DNA of 64,000 nt from Herbaspirillum seropedicae. GTDB lineage: Bacteria > Pseudomonadota > Gammaproteobacteria > Burkholderiales > Burkholderiaceae_D. The DNA is taken from contig NZ_CP011930.1 in the NCBI RefSeq assembly GCF_001040945.1, positions 2,271,704 to 2,335,703 of the forward strand, given 5' to 3'. Positions 1-8,108 of this stretch are shown here, piece by piece; positions within the stretch are counted from its first letter, which is position 1, and each line of letters begins with the position of its first letter. The position numbers were made by a program, and so were the translations under genes. Under the pieces are notes generated by a model, which was given only the letters and a program-made list of their open reading frames with translations, made no database searches and had not been told where the DNA came from.

Positions 1-133
1 AGGGGGCCGCCGGATGCGCGGGTGCATCGGCCTGCGCCTGGTCACTGTCGAGCTGGGCCATGAGCGTGTCCAGCAGGCGAGGATTGTTGTGGGCCAGGAT
101 CAGGTAGGCGATGTTCATCGTGTTGTTCTTCAT
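1..133 (-). CDS. Partial CDS: GT14-like (core-2/I-branching) glycosyltransferase, N-terminus
   Basis: Only the first 44 codons lie in the window; the gene runs off the left edge. The frame reads from an ATG at 133 and a second in-frame ATG at 118, giving a segment with the motif IAYLILAHNNP. That opening is typical of bacterial proteins of the core-2/I-branching beta-1,6-N-acetylglucosaminyltransferase family (GT14), which act on cell-surface glycans. The divergent neighbours are an acetyltransferase, galE and a GT2 glycosyltransferase, which fits a glycan gene group. With so little sequence the family call rests on one motif and remains tentative. Confidence 0.5.
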   Translation of the reverse strand, partial: MKNNTMNIAYLILAHNNPRLLDTLMAQLDSDQAQADAPAHPAAP

Positions 134-412
134 GCTGGTTCGTGAGGGGCAGCGCCGGGCATGCTTGCGCGAGCGCCTGCACGCTTGAGGTCGATAAAGG
201 AGTACAAAGTTCCGCATGCGCAGCGATCCATTTGTTGCGCTGCACATCGCCGTGCAGGCGGGTGTGTCGCAGTCCGGCGACATCAGTTTTTTGCTCCGCA
301 ATAAGAACTTTTCGGCCTTCAGCCGCTCTGTTGAAGGTCATGTGGCGCAGCACCGATTTCACTGGCTGGCCACGTCTGTATTCCTTCAATGACCTTCCGA
401 CGAGAGACCTGG

Positions 413-979
413 ATGACGAGAGATCCCGACTGGGAAGCCGACCTGCGGCGCTATGACATGCGCCGCCCCTTCCTCAAGGAACAATCGATCTGGGCGATCT
501 GGGTGTATCGCTGGGGCCGCCGTATCGAGGCGCGTCCGGCGGGACTGTCCCGCAAGATCGCCAACCTGTTCTACTGGCTGGCCTTCCGGCTGGTCGAAAC
601 CGTATTCGGCATCAGCCTGCCGCGCACCGCCAGGATAGGCCCGGGCCTGCGCATCTGGCACTTCGGCAACATCTTCCTGCACGGCGACGTGGTCATCGGT
701 GCGGGCTGCACGCTGCGCCAGGGCGTGACCATCGGCAACCGCCGCGAAGGCGGTCCGGTGCCGGTGCTGGGCGACAACGTCGAGCTGGGTGCGTACGCCC
801 AGGTGCTGGGCGCGGTCCACCTGGGCGATGGCTGCAAGGTGGGGGCGATGTCCGTGGTGCTGGACGACGTGCCACCGGGCGCGACCGCCGTGGGCGCACC
901 CGCGCGCGTGATTGCGCGCACCTCGGCGGGCAGCCTTGCATCCGCCTCTTCCGAATTACTGCAAAAGGACATGACATGA
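413..979 (+). CDS. Serine acetyltransferase-like hexapeptide-repeat acetyltransferase
   Basis: A 188-residue protein. The C-terminal half has left-handed beta-helix hexapeptide repeats ([19 protein letters not shown], then [19 protein letters not shown]) and ends in the family pattern [15 protein letters not shown]. This is the CysE/WcaB fold, which transfers acetyl from acetyl-CoA to a hydroxyl group. The long N-terminal domain of housekeeping CysE is shortened here, and neighbours are glycan genes, so O-acetylation of a sugar or capsule precursor is as likely as serine acetylation. I chose ATG 413, preceded by GAGAGA, over the upstream in-frame ATG 389, which has no ribosome site. Its stop overlaps the galE start in an ATGA. 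Confidence 0.72.
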   Translation: MTRDPDWEADLRRYDMRRPFLKEQSIWAIWVYRWGRRIEARPAGLSRKIANLFYWLAFRLVETVFGISLPRTARIGPGLRIWHFGNIFLHGDVVIGAGCTLRQGVTIGNRREGGPVPVLGDNVELGAYAQVLGAVHLGDGCKVGAMSVVLDDVPPGATAVGAPARVIARTSAGSLASASSELLQKDMT

Positions 980-2007
980 CCCAAGCCACCATCCTCGTCA
1001 CCGGCGGCGCCGGCTACATCGGTTCGCACACCTGCGTCGAGCTCATCCATGCCGGCTATGCCGTGGTGGTGCTGGACAACCTGTGCAACAGCCGCGCCAG
1101 CGTGATCGATCGCATCGCGCAGATTTCCGGACAACGTCCGCATTTCGTGCAGGGCGACATCCGCGACCGCGCGGTGCTGGATGGCATCTTCAAGAGCCAT
1201 CGCATCGAGGCCGTGATCCACTTCGCCGGCCTCAAGGCGGTCGGCGAATCGGTGGCGCAGCCGCTGCGCTACTACGACAACAACGTCCACGGCAGCAATG
1301 TGCTGTTCGAAGCCATGGCTGCGCATGGAGTGAAGAACATCGTCTTCTCGTCCTCGGCCACCGTCTATGGCGATCCGGCCAGCGTGCCGATCACGGAAGA
1401 ATTCCCGCTCTCGGCCACCAATCCCTATGGCCGCAGCAAGCTGATGGTGGAGCAGATCCTGGGTGACCTGCACGTGGCCGATCCCAGCTGGCGCATTGCG
1501 CTGCTGCGCTACTTCAATCCGGTCGGCGCGCATGAGAGCGGACTCATCGGCGAAGACCCCAGCGGCATTCCCAACAACCTGCTGCCCTTCATCGCGCAGG
1601 TGGCCGATGGCCGTCGCGCGGCGCTGTCGGTCTATGGCAGCGATTACCCGACCCCGGACGGCACGGGGGTGCGCGATTACATCCACGTCGTCGACCTCGC
1701 GCTGGGCCACCTGAAGACCTTGCGCAAGCTGGAGCAGGGGCCGGGCGTCTACACCTACAACCTGGGCACCGGACGCGGCAACAGCGTGCTGGAAATGCTG
1801 GCGGCCTTCGAACAGGCCTGCGGCAACAAGCTGCCTTACCAGTTGGTGGATCGCCGTCCCGGCGATATCGCCTGCTGCTACGCCGCCACCGAACGCGCAG
1901 AGCGCGAGCTGGGCTGGCGCGCCCAGCGCGGCATCGAAGCCATGTGCGCCGATACCTGGCGCTGGCAGGCATTGGCCAAGCGACTGGCCCAGGAAGAGGC
2001 TGCCTGA
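976..2007 (+). CDS. galE: UDP-glucose 4-epimerase
   Basis: GalE interconverts UDP-glucose and UDP-galactose in the cytoplasm using tightly bound NAD, supplying galactose for surface polysaccharides. The 343-residue length is normal for the family. The Rossmann motif [10 protein letters not shown] is at residues 9-18, and the catalytic YxxxK of extended short-chain dehydrogenases is YGRSK at residues 151-155, preceded by the SSSATVYG serine segment. The start overlaps the preceding acetyltransferase stop (ATGA), so the two are translationally coupled. The flanking glycosyltransferase genes suggest this copy serves glycan synthesis rather than galactose catabolism; no galK or galT is seen. Confidence 0.93.
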   Translation: MTQATILVTGGAGYIGSHTCVELIHAGYAVVVLDNLCNSRASVIDRIAQISGQRPHFVQGDIRDRAVLDGIFKSHRIEAVIHFAGLKAVGESVAQPLRYYDNNVHGSNVLFEAMAAHGVKNIVFSSSATVYGDPASVPITEEFPLSATNPYGRSKLMVEQILGDLHVADPSWRIALLRYFNPVGAHESGLIGEDPSGIPNNLLPFIAQVADGRRAALSVYGSDYPTPDGTGVRDYIHVVDLALGHLKTLRKLEQGPGVYTYNLGTGRGNSVLEMLAAFEQACGNKLPYQLVDRRPGDIACCYAATERAERELGWRAQRGIEAMCADTWRWQALAKRLAQEEAA

Positions 2008-2048
2008 GCGGCAGCACGAGAAGCTAATTCAAACAGAGGAGTGTGATC

Positions 2049-3128
2049 ATGGCGACCATCGATGTGCTGCTGCCGGTCAAGAATGGGGTGGATTTCCTGG
2101 CGGAGTCGCTGGACAGCTTGCAAGCCCAGACGGTGACCGACTGGCGCGTGCTGGTGCTGGACCACGGGTCCACCGATGGCAGCGCCGAGATGGTGGAGCG
2201 CTATCACGAACGCGATGCCCGCATCGAACTGCATCGCTTCCCCGAAGCCGATGGCTTGTCGGGCCTGCTCAACAAGGGACTGGAGATCAGCGATTGCCGC
2301 TACGTGATGCGGCATGATGCCGACGACGTCTGCTATCCCGAACGCATGGCCATTTCCCTGGCGGCCTTTGAGGCGAACCCGCAGTGCGTGGCCATTGGCG
2401 GCCAGGCCGATGTGATCGATGCCAAGGGCGGTCCTATCCATGAGATGAAGATGCCGGTGGGCGTGCAGCGCGTGGCGGCAGCCAGCCTGTTCCGCAATCC
2501 CATTGCCCACCCCACGGCCATGCTGGATTTTGCCGAGGTGCAGCGCCAGGGGATCCGCTATGGCGTCGATTTCATGGGCGTGTTCCCGCAGGAGCAGCAG
2601 ATGATGGTCAAGAACCTGGCCGAGGATTACTTCCTCTTCGGCCAGCTCGGCATTCAAAGCAAGTGCAACAACGTGCCGCAGAAACTGATCAAGTATCGCT
2701 GGCACGGTAATAACGTCAGCGCGACCCGTTTCGATGAACAGATGAAGGTCTCCCTGCAGGTGTCGCGCTATCTGGTGCGGGCCTTTGCGCGGATGAAGCA
2801 GCAGCCCTATTTCGATCCCGCGCCGTTCTGCAATCATGGCGGCCTGCTCTTCGAGATCAATGGCCGCAGTGATTTTTCGCCCGAGTTCGAGCGCATGGCC
2901 GCAGCGGTGCGCGAGGGACTGATGCATTCGCCGGAGGTGGAGCGTGAGCTGCGCTTCCGCAAGCTCGCCACCACCCGCAATGAATTGCTGCTGCTGTGGC
3001 GCTACTTCCTGTTCCAGGCTGGCAACGAGCCCGAGACCGGCGAGTGGAATGCCGTGCGCTCCTGGCTGATCCGCCGCATTCCCGGCAAGCGGCGCATGAG
3101 CACCTTGCTGGAGACGGCCGCGGCCTGA
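2049..3128 (+). CDS. Family 2 glycosyltransferase
   Basis: A 359-residue GT-A type glycosyltransferase. The N-terminal nucleotide-sugar domain shows VLLPVKNG at residues 6-13, DHGSTDGS at 38-45 and a metal-binding acidic motif DADD at 90-93. The C-terminal 130 residues resemble no domain I recognise. It probably moves a sugar onto a polysaccharide, lipid-linked oligosaccharide or protein; donor and acceptor cannot be read from sequence. ATG 2049 is preferred to an in-frame GTG at 2043 because AGAGGAG at about 2034-2040 is well spaced for it. It lies 41 bases after galE, on the same strand and likely in the same operon. Confidence 0.85.
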   Translation: MATIDVLLPVKNGVDFLAESLDSLQAQTVTDWRVLVLDHGSTDGSAEMVERYHERDARIELHRFPEADGLSGLLNKGLEISDCRYVMRHDADDVCYPERMAISLAAFEANPQCVAIGGQADVIDAKGGPIHEMKMPVGVQRVAAASLFRNPIAHPTAMLDFAEVQRQGIRYGVDFMGVFPQEQQMMVKNLAEDYFLFGQLGIQSKCNNVPQKLIKYRWHGNNVSATRFDEQMKVSLQVSRYLVRAFARMKQQPYFDPAPFCNHGGLLFEINGRSDFSPEFERMAAAVREGLMHSPEVERELRFRKLATTRNELLLLWRYFLFQAGNEPETGEWNAVRSWLIRRIPGKRRMSTLLETAAA

Positions 3129-3173
3129 GCCTGAGGAGGCTGCTGCGTGGCGGGCAGAAAAAGAAAAATTATT

Positions 3174-3250
3174 TATATCAATGACTTAGCGGAATCTTCC
3201 CGGGCTTGTCCACAGGCTTGCCCCCATTTTTTGGGGATAACTGCCCCAGC
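3174..3250 (+). repeat. Intergenic repeat, copy A
   Basis: An imperfect direct repeat about 77 bases long, matching copy B with a 162-base offset. Shared blocks are TATxTCAATGxCTT, CTTxTCCACAGG (3205-3216), a CCCC-ATTTTT tract and an (A/G)AACT...AGCG end. The TCCACAG core followed by a GGGATAA block resembles a loose inverted DnaA-box-like pair. It lies in the 285-base gap between two convergent genes, so it is unlikely to be a promoter. I see no coding sequence in the gap. Confidence 0.6.
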
Positions 3251-3335
3251 GTGAGGACAAGTCCCGTTTCCGCATCGTCGGGGAGTGGTTTGACGGCGCT
3301 TTGCATGTCTGCGCGCCGCTCCCATAAAAACCTGT

Positions 3336-3414
3336 GTATTCAATGGCTTGCCTGGCTTTTCCCAGGCTTCTCCACAGGCCCGTCCCCGATTTTTGTGAAC
3401 AACTTGGCAGCGCT
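3336..3414 (+). repeat. Intergenic repeat, copy B
   Basis: Second copy of the repeat described at 3174-3250. It carries TATTCAATGGCTT, CTTCTCCACAGG (3367-3378), a CCCCGATTTTT tract and GAACAACTTGGCAGCG, and it runs up to the stop codon of the convergent glycerate kinase gene. The two copies are diverged, roughly three of four bases matching by eye, which suggests an old duplication or two members of a dispersed family. Confidence 0.6.
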
Positions 3415-4577
3415 CAGCGCATCGCCGCGGCGCTTTGCCACAGGCGGGCCAACTGTTCCGCGCTGGCTTGCAGCAGTTGCGGCGCCTGGGCGATGGCGTC
3501 CTGCAGCGCGCCGGGGCCGAAGACGATGGAGAAGCAGCCCGAGAAGCTGGTCTGCAGTTGCGCCAGCGAATGCCGATCGATACCGCCGGAGAGCAGGGTG
3601 GCAGGCACCCCCAGTTGACGTGCGCGCTGGCTGGCGATGAAGGGCGCTTTGCCGTGCAGGGTCTGGGCATCGCTGCGGCCTTCGCCGGTGATGAGCCAGT
3701 CGGCGCCGGTGAGGGCTTGGTCCAGGCCGATATGATCGGCGACTGTCTGCGCCCCCGAGCGGAACTGCGCGCCCAGCATCAGCAGGGCATAGCCCAGACC
3801 GCCGGCGGCGCCCGCGCCGGGCAGGGTGGCTGCCTGGCGGCCGAGCGCTTCTTCCAGCACCTGGGCAAAGTGCGCCAGGGTCTGGTCCAGGGGCGCAACC
3901 TGGTCGGGCTGCACCCCTTTTTGCGGGCCGAACACGGCGGTCGCGCCTTCTGCGCCGCAGAGCGGATTATCGACATCGGACATGGCCACGAAGTGCGCCT
4001 CTTTCACACGCGCATCGAGCCCGGAGGCGTCCACCCGCACCACTCGGTGCAGTTCGGCCGGGGCCGGCGCGACCTCAACCCCTGCCGCATCGTAGAACAC
4101 CACGCCCAGCGCGGCCAGCAGGCCGGCGCCGCCGTCATTGGTGCTGCTGCCGCCCAAGGCGACCAGGAAGCTGCGCGCGCCGCGATCGAGCAGCGCCTTG
4201 ATGGCGTCGCCCACCCCCAGCGTACTGCGGCGCTCCACGGCCACCGCCGTGCCAGCCGTATCGGTGAGACCGACGATGGCCGCTGATTCGACCACCGCGC
4301 TGCCATCCTTGAGGATGCCCACCAGCGCCTCGGTCATCTGGCCAGCGGCATTGCGGCAGGCGACGGCGAAGCGCTCGCCGCCCGCATGCATGAGCGCGTC
4401 GAGCGTGCCTTCGCCGCCATCGGCGATGGGACGCAGGCGGATTTCCGCATCCGGAATCGCCGCCTGGATGCCAGCGCCGATGGCGCGGGCTACGTCCTCG
4501 GCCGAGAGCGAACCCTTGAAGGAATCGGGGGCGATGACAACGACGGGAGGGCGAAGGGCAGGGCGGGAAGAAGTCAT
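3414..4577 (-). CDS. glxK: Glycerate 2-kinase (GarK/GlxK family)
   Basis: Phosphorylates D-glycerate with ATP to 2-phosphoglycerate, joining glyoxylate/tartronate or sugar-acid breakdown to glycolysis. The N-terminus has the family signature VVIAPDSFKGSLSA, followed by the PIADGGEGT motif, GGSSTNDGG, and a C-terminal TGEGRSDAQTLHGK. The 387-residue length is usual for GarK/GlxK. The open frame continues upstream to 4682, but the family start is at the ATG of MTSSRP (4577); no strong ribosome site precedes it. No glyoxylate carboligase or tartronate reductase is adjacent, although a hydroxyacid dehydrogenase lies 3.6 kb away. The choice of symbol between glxK and garK is arbitrary. Confidence 0.9.
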   Translation of the reverse strand: MTSSRPALRPPVVVIAPDSFKGSLSAEDVARAIGAGIQAAIPDAEIRLRPIADGGEGTLDALMHAGGERFAVACRNAAGQMTEALVGILKDGSAVVESAAIVGLTDTAGTAVAVERRSTLGVGDAIKALLDRGARSFLVALGGSSTNDGGAGLLAALGVVFYDAAGVEVAPAPAELHRVVRVDASGLDARVKEAHFVAMSDVDNPLCGAEGATAVFGPQKGVQPDQVAPLDQTLAHFAQVLEEALGRQAATLPGAGAAGGLGYALLMLGAQFRSGAQTVADHIGLDQALTGADWLITGEGRSDAQTLHGKAPFIASQRARQLGVPATLLSGGIDRHSLAQLQTSFSGCFSIVFGPGALQDAIAQAPQLLQASAEQLARLWQSAAAMR

Positions 4578-4816
4578 GGTGAATATCGCGTTGTGCTCGG
4601 TAGTCTTTATGGTCGCGCCATTATATAAGCGCAGGCGCGGCCTATTGCCGGGGCAAAGCTGCTTGCGGCAGCCAAGGCTCATGAAGTTTTTTCACGTCCG
4701 CATGAGCTTGCCGCCAGGAAGGCAGCGCGGGTAACAAATGGTAAGCGCGATGGCAGCCGCCCCCGAGCTGGTGGATAGTTTCACATTAGCCGCCATTCGG
4801 CTGAGGAGTTCGTCCC

Positions 4817-5056
4817 ATGAAATCACTTGCCTGCCTGGTCGTCCTGCCTGCCGCGCTGATGCTCGGCGGCTGTGTGGCCGTGCCCGCCGATCCGTATAAC
4901 GGCGCGGCGGTCTATCCGGCCCAGCCGGTGTATTCGCCCTACTATGCCTATCCGGCTTATCCGGCCTATCCCGCTTATCCTGCCTACAGCTATCCGTCTT
5001 CGTCCTTCTATTTCGGCTATAGCAGCGGCTGGGGCCGGCATGGCCATTGGCGTTGA
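4817..5056 (+). CDS. Small lipoprotein with YPA repeats
   Basis: A 79-residue predicted lipoprotein: a short hydrophobic signal ends in the lipobox LGGC with Cys19, the residue that would be lipidated. The mature part is very rich in Tyr, Pro, Ala and Ser, with four tandem Tyr-Pro-Ala triplets (4949-4984) and the aromatic/basic tail GWGRHGHWR. A clear ribosome site (GAGGAG) precedes the ATG. It probably sits on the periplasmic face of the outer membrane; the function is unknown. It resembles the lipoprotein at 9214-9438 in signal, Cys19 position and tail. Confidence 0.8.
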   Translation: MKSLACLVVLPAALMLGGCVAVPADPYNGAAVYPAQPVYSPYYAYPAYPAYPAYPAYSYPSSSFYFGYSSGWGRHGHWR

Positions 5057-5189
5057 GTACGGTTGCGCCTGATGGTGCATGCTGCGCGCAGGGCAAAAAC
5101 AGCTAGAATGTCGCCTTTACTGATCGGCTTCGGAACCGGGCTCAAGGCTTGGTCATCGGGCTGATTCCCAGGAGCCGCCGCCGCAAGGT

Positions 5190-6050
5190 ATGAGTTTGTT
5201 CGTTTCAGCTTCCCGTTCACAAAGCCTGTCCCGTTCCCGGCGCAGAACCGCGCTGGGGCTGGGTGCGTCCGTGCTGGTGCATGCGCTGCTGTTCCTGTTC
5301 ATCCGCGCCAAGCTCAACGAGACGCCGCCGCCCCTGAACAATCCGGGCCGGCCGGATGCGCCCTTGCAAGTGACTTTCGTGCGGCCGCCCGCACCCGTGC
5401 CGGTGGCTCAGCCTGAGCCACCCAAGCCAGCGCCGGAGCCGCCCAGGAAAGTCCAGCCGAAAAAGCCTGCGGCCAAGCCCGCAGCGCGCCGCCCAGCCGC
5501 GCCGCCGGCGCGGACTGCCCAGCCGCCGCGTCCCACCGCGCCCAGCGCGCCGGTGAGCAATGCCGCGCCCATGGCCCAGGCTGCGCCGCAAGAGGACTTC
5601 ATGACGTCGATGAATCGCCGCCGCGAGCAGCGCCAGGCCGCCGAACAGGCTGCCGCCGAGGAAAACGCCGCCGCCCGCGCCGCCGAAAATCCCTCGGCCA
5701 ACGACATCGCCCGCGCCAACATCGCTTTCCAGGACCGGCGCGGACGCGGCACCAATGGTGTCTTCCAGATCATCAGCATGGGGCCGCGCGTGGCCCAGTA
5801 CAGTTTCCGTGGCTGGACTACCGACCAGCGGCGCAGCGAGAAACAGTTGATCGAAGTGGACGCCGGCTTTGGCGGCAATGTGCAACTGGCCGTGGTCAAC
5901 AGCATGATTGCGCTGATCCGCAAATACTACAGCGGCGACTTCAGCTTTGATTCGCAGCGGCTGGGCAGGGTGGTGACCTTGTCGGCACGGCTGGAAGATA
6001 CCAAGGGCTTGCAGAATTTCCTGCTCAACGAGTTCTTCGGCGGCAATTGA
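5190..6050 (+). CDS. TonB-like proline-rich membrane-anchored protein, function unknown
   Basis: A 286-residue protein with the architecture of a TonB/TolA-like periplasmic spanner. A basic N-terminus is followed by one membrane segment (about residues 23-40), then a long Pro/Ala/Lys-rich stretch (about 48-130), an Ala/Glu/Arg-rich probable helix (about 135-170), and a compact C-terminal domain of about 110 residues. The C-terminal domain lacks the YP motif and shape of TonB, and no exbB/exbD are adjacent. I do not recognise it beyond this architecture. ATG 5190 follows GGAGCCGCCGCCGCAAGGT, a weak ribosome site. Confidence 0.7.
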   Translation: MSLFVSASRSQSLSRSRRRTALGLGASVLVHALLFLFIRAKLNETPPPLNNPGRPDAPLQVTFVRPPAPVPVAQPEPPKPAPEPPRKVQPKKPAAKPAARRPAAPPARTAQPPRPTAPSAPVSNAAPMAQAAPQEDFMTSMNRRREQRQAAEQAAAEENAAARAAENPSANDIARANIAFQDRRGRGTNGVFQIISMGPRVAQYSFRGWTTDQRRSEKQLIEVDAGFGGNVQLAVVNSMIALIRKYYSGDFSFDSQRLGRVVTLSARLEDTKGLQNFLLNEFFGGN

Positions 6051-6113
6051 GTCAGCCTGGATCGACCTCCAGGCCGGTTCTCTCACCCGTCCTCAAATTC
6101 ATTCGATTTTTGA

Positions 6114-6140
6114 GATTTTTCTGACAAATCTAGAAAAATC
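6114..6140. promoter_or_regulatory. AT-rich inverted repeat upstream of orphan gene
   Basis: GATTTTTCT at 6114-6122 and AGAAAAATC at 6132-6140 are perfect 9-base inverted arms around a 9-base centre. They lie 43 bases before the next ATG, in the most AT-rich stretch of the neighbourhood. There is no following T-run, so an operator is more likely than a terminator. Confidence 0.35.
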
Positions 6141-6182
6141 GCGATGTTATCGTCAAGGTTCTTCAAAAAGGGCTGGGCGCAC

Positions 6183-6545
6183 ATGGACATCGAACTCACA
6201 CAAGAAGAATTCTTCTGGATGCTTGAGGTGTATCGCGGCGAGTTTCGCATCATTCCGCGCCATGTGGTGCGAAGCGTGATCGGGCTCGGCCTGGGGATTC
6301 CCAACCTGGGTGGAGCGTTCAACCTGACCCCGGCTGGGCGCGAAGTGGTGCGCAGTTATATTTTTTCGGCGAACCGTGCGTGCCGCAACCGCAACCCGGG
6401 CAGGGGCGCAGCTGCAGTCGTAGCGCCTGAGGCACGCGCCAGAGCTGGGTCAGCGGCCAGGTTCAGGCATTTTGGTCCCGCTAGCCAAACGGCCTACCAA
6501 AGCGGATATGAAAAAATATTAAAAATGTTTTCCAGAAACAGTTGA
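6183..6545 (+). CDS. Hypothetical small protein
   Basis: A 120-residue protein of unknown function. The first 60 residues look like a folded helical domain ([20 protein letters not shown], then [14 protein letters not shown]), and the rest is Arg/Ala-rich and probably disordered. I use the ATG at 6183; an upstream in-frame ATG at 6144 lacks a ribosome site. Downstream it nearly abuts the tRNA-Pro promoter. It has no recognisable partner, and its surroundings are more AT-rich than the window average. Whether it is truly expressed is uncertain. Confidence 0.45.
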   Translation: MDIELTQEEFFWMLEVYRGEFRIIPRHVVRSVIGLGLGIPNLGGAFNLTPAGREVVRSYIFSANRACRNRNPGRGAAAVVAPEARARAGSAARFRHFGPASQTAYQSGYEKILKMFSRNS

Positions 6546-6569
6546 ATTAAAAACATATGCTGCTATAAT
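6542..6569 (+). promoter_or_regulatory. Sigma70-type promoter of tRNA-Pro
   Basis: TTGAAT at 6542-6547 and a perfect TATAAT at 6564-6569 are separated by 16 bases. The tRNA begins 13 bases after the -10 element, so transcription would start a few bases before the mature 5' end. Confidence 0.75.
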
Positions 6570-6582
6570 CTTTGTCTTCAGT

Positions 6583-6659
6583 CGGGGCGTAGCGCAGCCT
6601 GGTAGCGTACTTGCATGGGGTGCAAGGGGTCGTGTGTTCGAATCACACCGTCCCGACCA
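6583..6659 (+). tRNA. tRNA-Pro (anticodon GGG)
   Basis: A 77-base cloverleaf. The acceptor stem CGGGGCG pairs with CGTCCCG, the D-arm is AGCGCAGCCTGGTAGCG, the anticodon stem CTTGC/GCAAG encloses ATGGGGT with anticodon GGG, the T-loop is GTTCGAATC, and the 3' CCA is encoded. The layout matches bacterial tRNA-Pro of the proL type, decoding CCC and CCU. It stands alone, with its own promoter and terminator. Confidence 0.96.
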
Positions 6660-6696
6660 TTAGATTCAAAGCTTGTGGCGAAAGCCGTAAGAAAAG

Positions 6697-6741
6697 ACAG
6701 CACTGTATTGGGCAACTGCCTGATCCAGTGCTGTTTTGCTT
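6697..6741 (+). terminator. Terminator of tRNA-Pro
   Basis: Perfect 9-base arms ACAGCACTG (6697-6705) and CAGTGCTGT (6726-6734), followed by TTTGCTTTG. It lies 37 bases after the tRNA. Confidence 0.65.
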
Positions 6742-6962
6742 TGTGGGGCAGGGTAGCGGAAAGTCGATTCCGAGACCTGGGCAGTCATTGCCTTGATATG
6801 GATTCCGGGCGTCTGTTGCGACGCGTGTGTGCCAGGCGGGTCAGGATCTGTTCTATCGGCTGCCTCGTTCGAGCTGCAACAGTAGCGCCCAAGGCGCGCA
6901 AATCCCGAATTTGAATCCGCTCATCCGGTGGCGCGCTCTTGGGGCGATTTGATCTGGCAGGA
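6742..6962. other. Non-coding gap after tRNA-Pro
   Basis: From the tRNA end to the next gene is about 300 bases. Apart from the terminator, the only structure I see is an imperfect inverted repeat (GCGCCCAAGGCGCGC at 6885-6899 against GCGCGCTCTTGGGGCG at 6931-6946). No duplicated tRNA 3' end that would mark an integration site is visible, and short open frames here overlap the tRNA and look spurious. Confidence 0.4.
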
Positions 6963-7286
6963 TTATGCCGTGCCTGCCGTGCCGTTCTTGGCCATTTCTT
7001 TGATGCGCTCGCGAACTTTCTCCGCCAGTTTTTCCTTTTCCTCAGGTGACATCTGTTCGTACTGCTCTTTCGATACGCCCATGGAGTGCAGCACTGTAAA
7101 GAACAGCCGCTGATCCGGCGTCATCGCCAGCCACTCCTGCAGTTCCCTCGCGGGATCGGGCTTGGCTGAGCCCTTGGCCAGCTGCAGCTTGCTTTCGAAG
7201 GAGGAGGTCGCCGCATTGCTCTTGCTTTGCGCCGACGCGCTGCCCGGGTAGGACGTTCTGTTATCCAGCGAATCGATGTTGTTCAT
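6963..7286 (-). CDS. Hypothetical small acidic/helical protein
   Basis: A 107-residue soluble protein of unknown function, read from the ATG of MNNIDSL; the open frame extends 22 codons further without a better start. The N-terminal third is Ser/Asn-rich and likely disordered. The C-terminal half is strongly helical and charged (LQEWLAMTPDQRLFFTVLHS, then EQMSPEEKEKLAEKVRERIK), ending NGTAGTA. No signal peptide or membrane segment is seen. It is divergent from the TetR gene, but no shared motif ties the two together. Confidence 0.6.
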   Translation of the reverse strand: MNNIDSLDNRTSYPGSASAQSKSNAATSSFESKLQLAKGSAKPDPARELQEWLAMTPDQRLFFTVLHSMGVSKEQYEQMSPEEKEKLAEKVRERIKEMAKNGTAGTA

Positions 7287-7431
7287 GATGAGTTTGTGAT
7301 CCCCTATGAATTTATAGTGCTTGAGGCGGGCGACAGCTGCTCGTCTCTGCACTAGGATACACCAAGGTCTGCATTGGGCAATCGCCTGATTCCTTTTCTC
7401 CCTTCTTCCCGGAATGCAGAAAAATGGATAT

Positions 7432-7455
7432 ATTTGGAAGTAATCATTTCCAAAT
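7432..7455. promoter_or_regulatory. TetR operator 1 (upstream of or within the start of the repressor gene)
   Basis: ATTTGGAA (7432-7439) and TTCCAAAT (7448-7455) form perfect 8-base arms around 8 bases. The core TTGGAA-N8-TTCCAA recurs just before the dehydrogenase gene at 8110-8129. It lies immediately before the preferred TetR start, as expected for autorepression. Confidence 0.8.
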
Positions 7456-7465
7456 TAATATTTTC

Positions 7466-8095
7466 ATGCCTGCTTCTTCCTCCTCTTCCGCTCCGTCGTC
7501 CCGCCGGCGCAACCCCGGTCGGCCGCGTGAGTTCGATGCCGACCAAGCGCTGGATGGCGCAGTGCGTGTGTTCAGCGAGCGTGGCTATGCCGGCGCCTCG
7601 ATCAGTGATCTGAGCGAGGCCATGCAGCTGGCTCAAGGCAGTCTCTACAAGGCATTCCGGGATAAACAATCTCTCTTCCTGGCCGCTTTGGAACGCTATC
7701 GGACGCAGCGTTCGGAAAAACTCCGGCGCGCCATCGATGCCGGCGCCACCGGGCGTGAGCGCTTGCGCAACATGCTGCTGTTCTATGCGGAGTCTGCCCA
7801 GGGCGCGGCGGGGCGGCAGGGTTGCCTGGTCGTCAGCAGCGCCGTGGCAATCACGGGCTTCGAGCCATCCGTAGCGACGCAGATTGCTTCGACGCTGGCG
7901 CGCAACGAGGCTTTGTTGGGCGAGCTGATCCGCCAGGGGCAGCAGGATGGGTCGGTGGCTGCGCATGCCGATCCCCCCTCGACGGCGCGCCTGCTGTTGT
8001 GCCTGACCCAGGGCATGCGGGTGGTCGGGAAGGCAGGGCGCAGCCGCAAGGAAATGCTGGCGCTGGTGGAGGTGGCGCTGAAAGTGCTGGATTGA
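7466..8095 (+). CDS. TetR family transcriptional repressor
   Basis: A 209-residue DNA-binding protein. After a Ser/Pro/Arg-rich leader (RRRNPGRPREFD), the N-terminal helix-turn-helix spans the region ending GASISDLSEAMQLAQGSLYK and AFRDKQSLF, as in the TetR family; the remainder is an all-helical ligand domain. I start at the ATG of MPASSS because the alternative ATG 7424 would put the operator inside the gene; neither start has a good ribosome site, so a leaderless message is possible. The shared operator indicates that it represses itself and the downstream dehydrogenase. The inducer is unknown. Confidence 0.88.
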   Translation: MPASSSSSAPSSRRRNPGRPREFDADQALDGAVRVFSERGYAGASISDLSEAMQLAQGSLYKAFRDKQSLFLAALERYRTQRSEKLRRAIDAGATGRERLRNMLLFYAESAQGAAGRQGCLVVSSAVAITGFEPSVATQIASTLARNEALLGELIRQGQQDGSVAAHADPPSTARLLLCLTQGMRVVGKAGRSRKEMLALVEVALKVLD

Positions 8096-8108
8096 TTTTT
8101 TTACTTGG

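Noticed and set aside
3206..3240. Replication origin from the TCCACAG/GGATAA motifs
   Set aside because: There are only a few diverged DnaA-like boxes, and no dnaA, dnaN, repA or AT-rich unwinding region.
4949..4984. CRISPR-like or minisatellite repeat
   Set aside because: The short repeat is a coding run of Tyr-Pro-Ala triplets with varying third bases, not spacer-repeat structure.
6611..6914. Short open frames overlapping tRNA-Pro
   Set aside because: They include the tRNA and its terminator; composition is non-coding.
6583..6962. Possible integrated element at the tRNA-Pro 3' end
   Set aside because: No second copy of the tRNA 3' end, integrase or phage gene is visible nearby.
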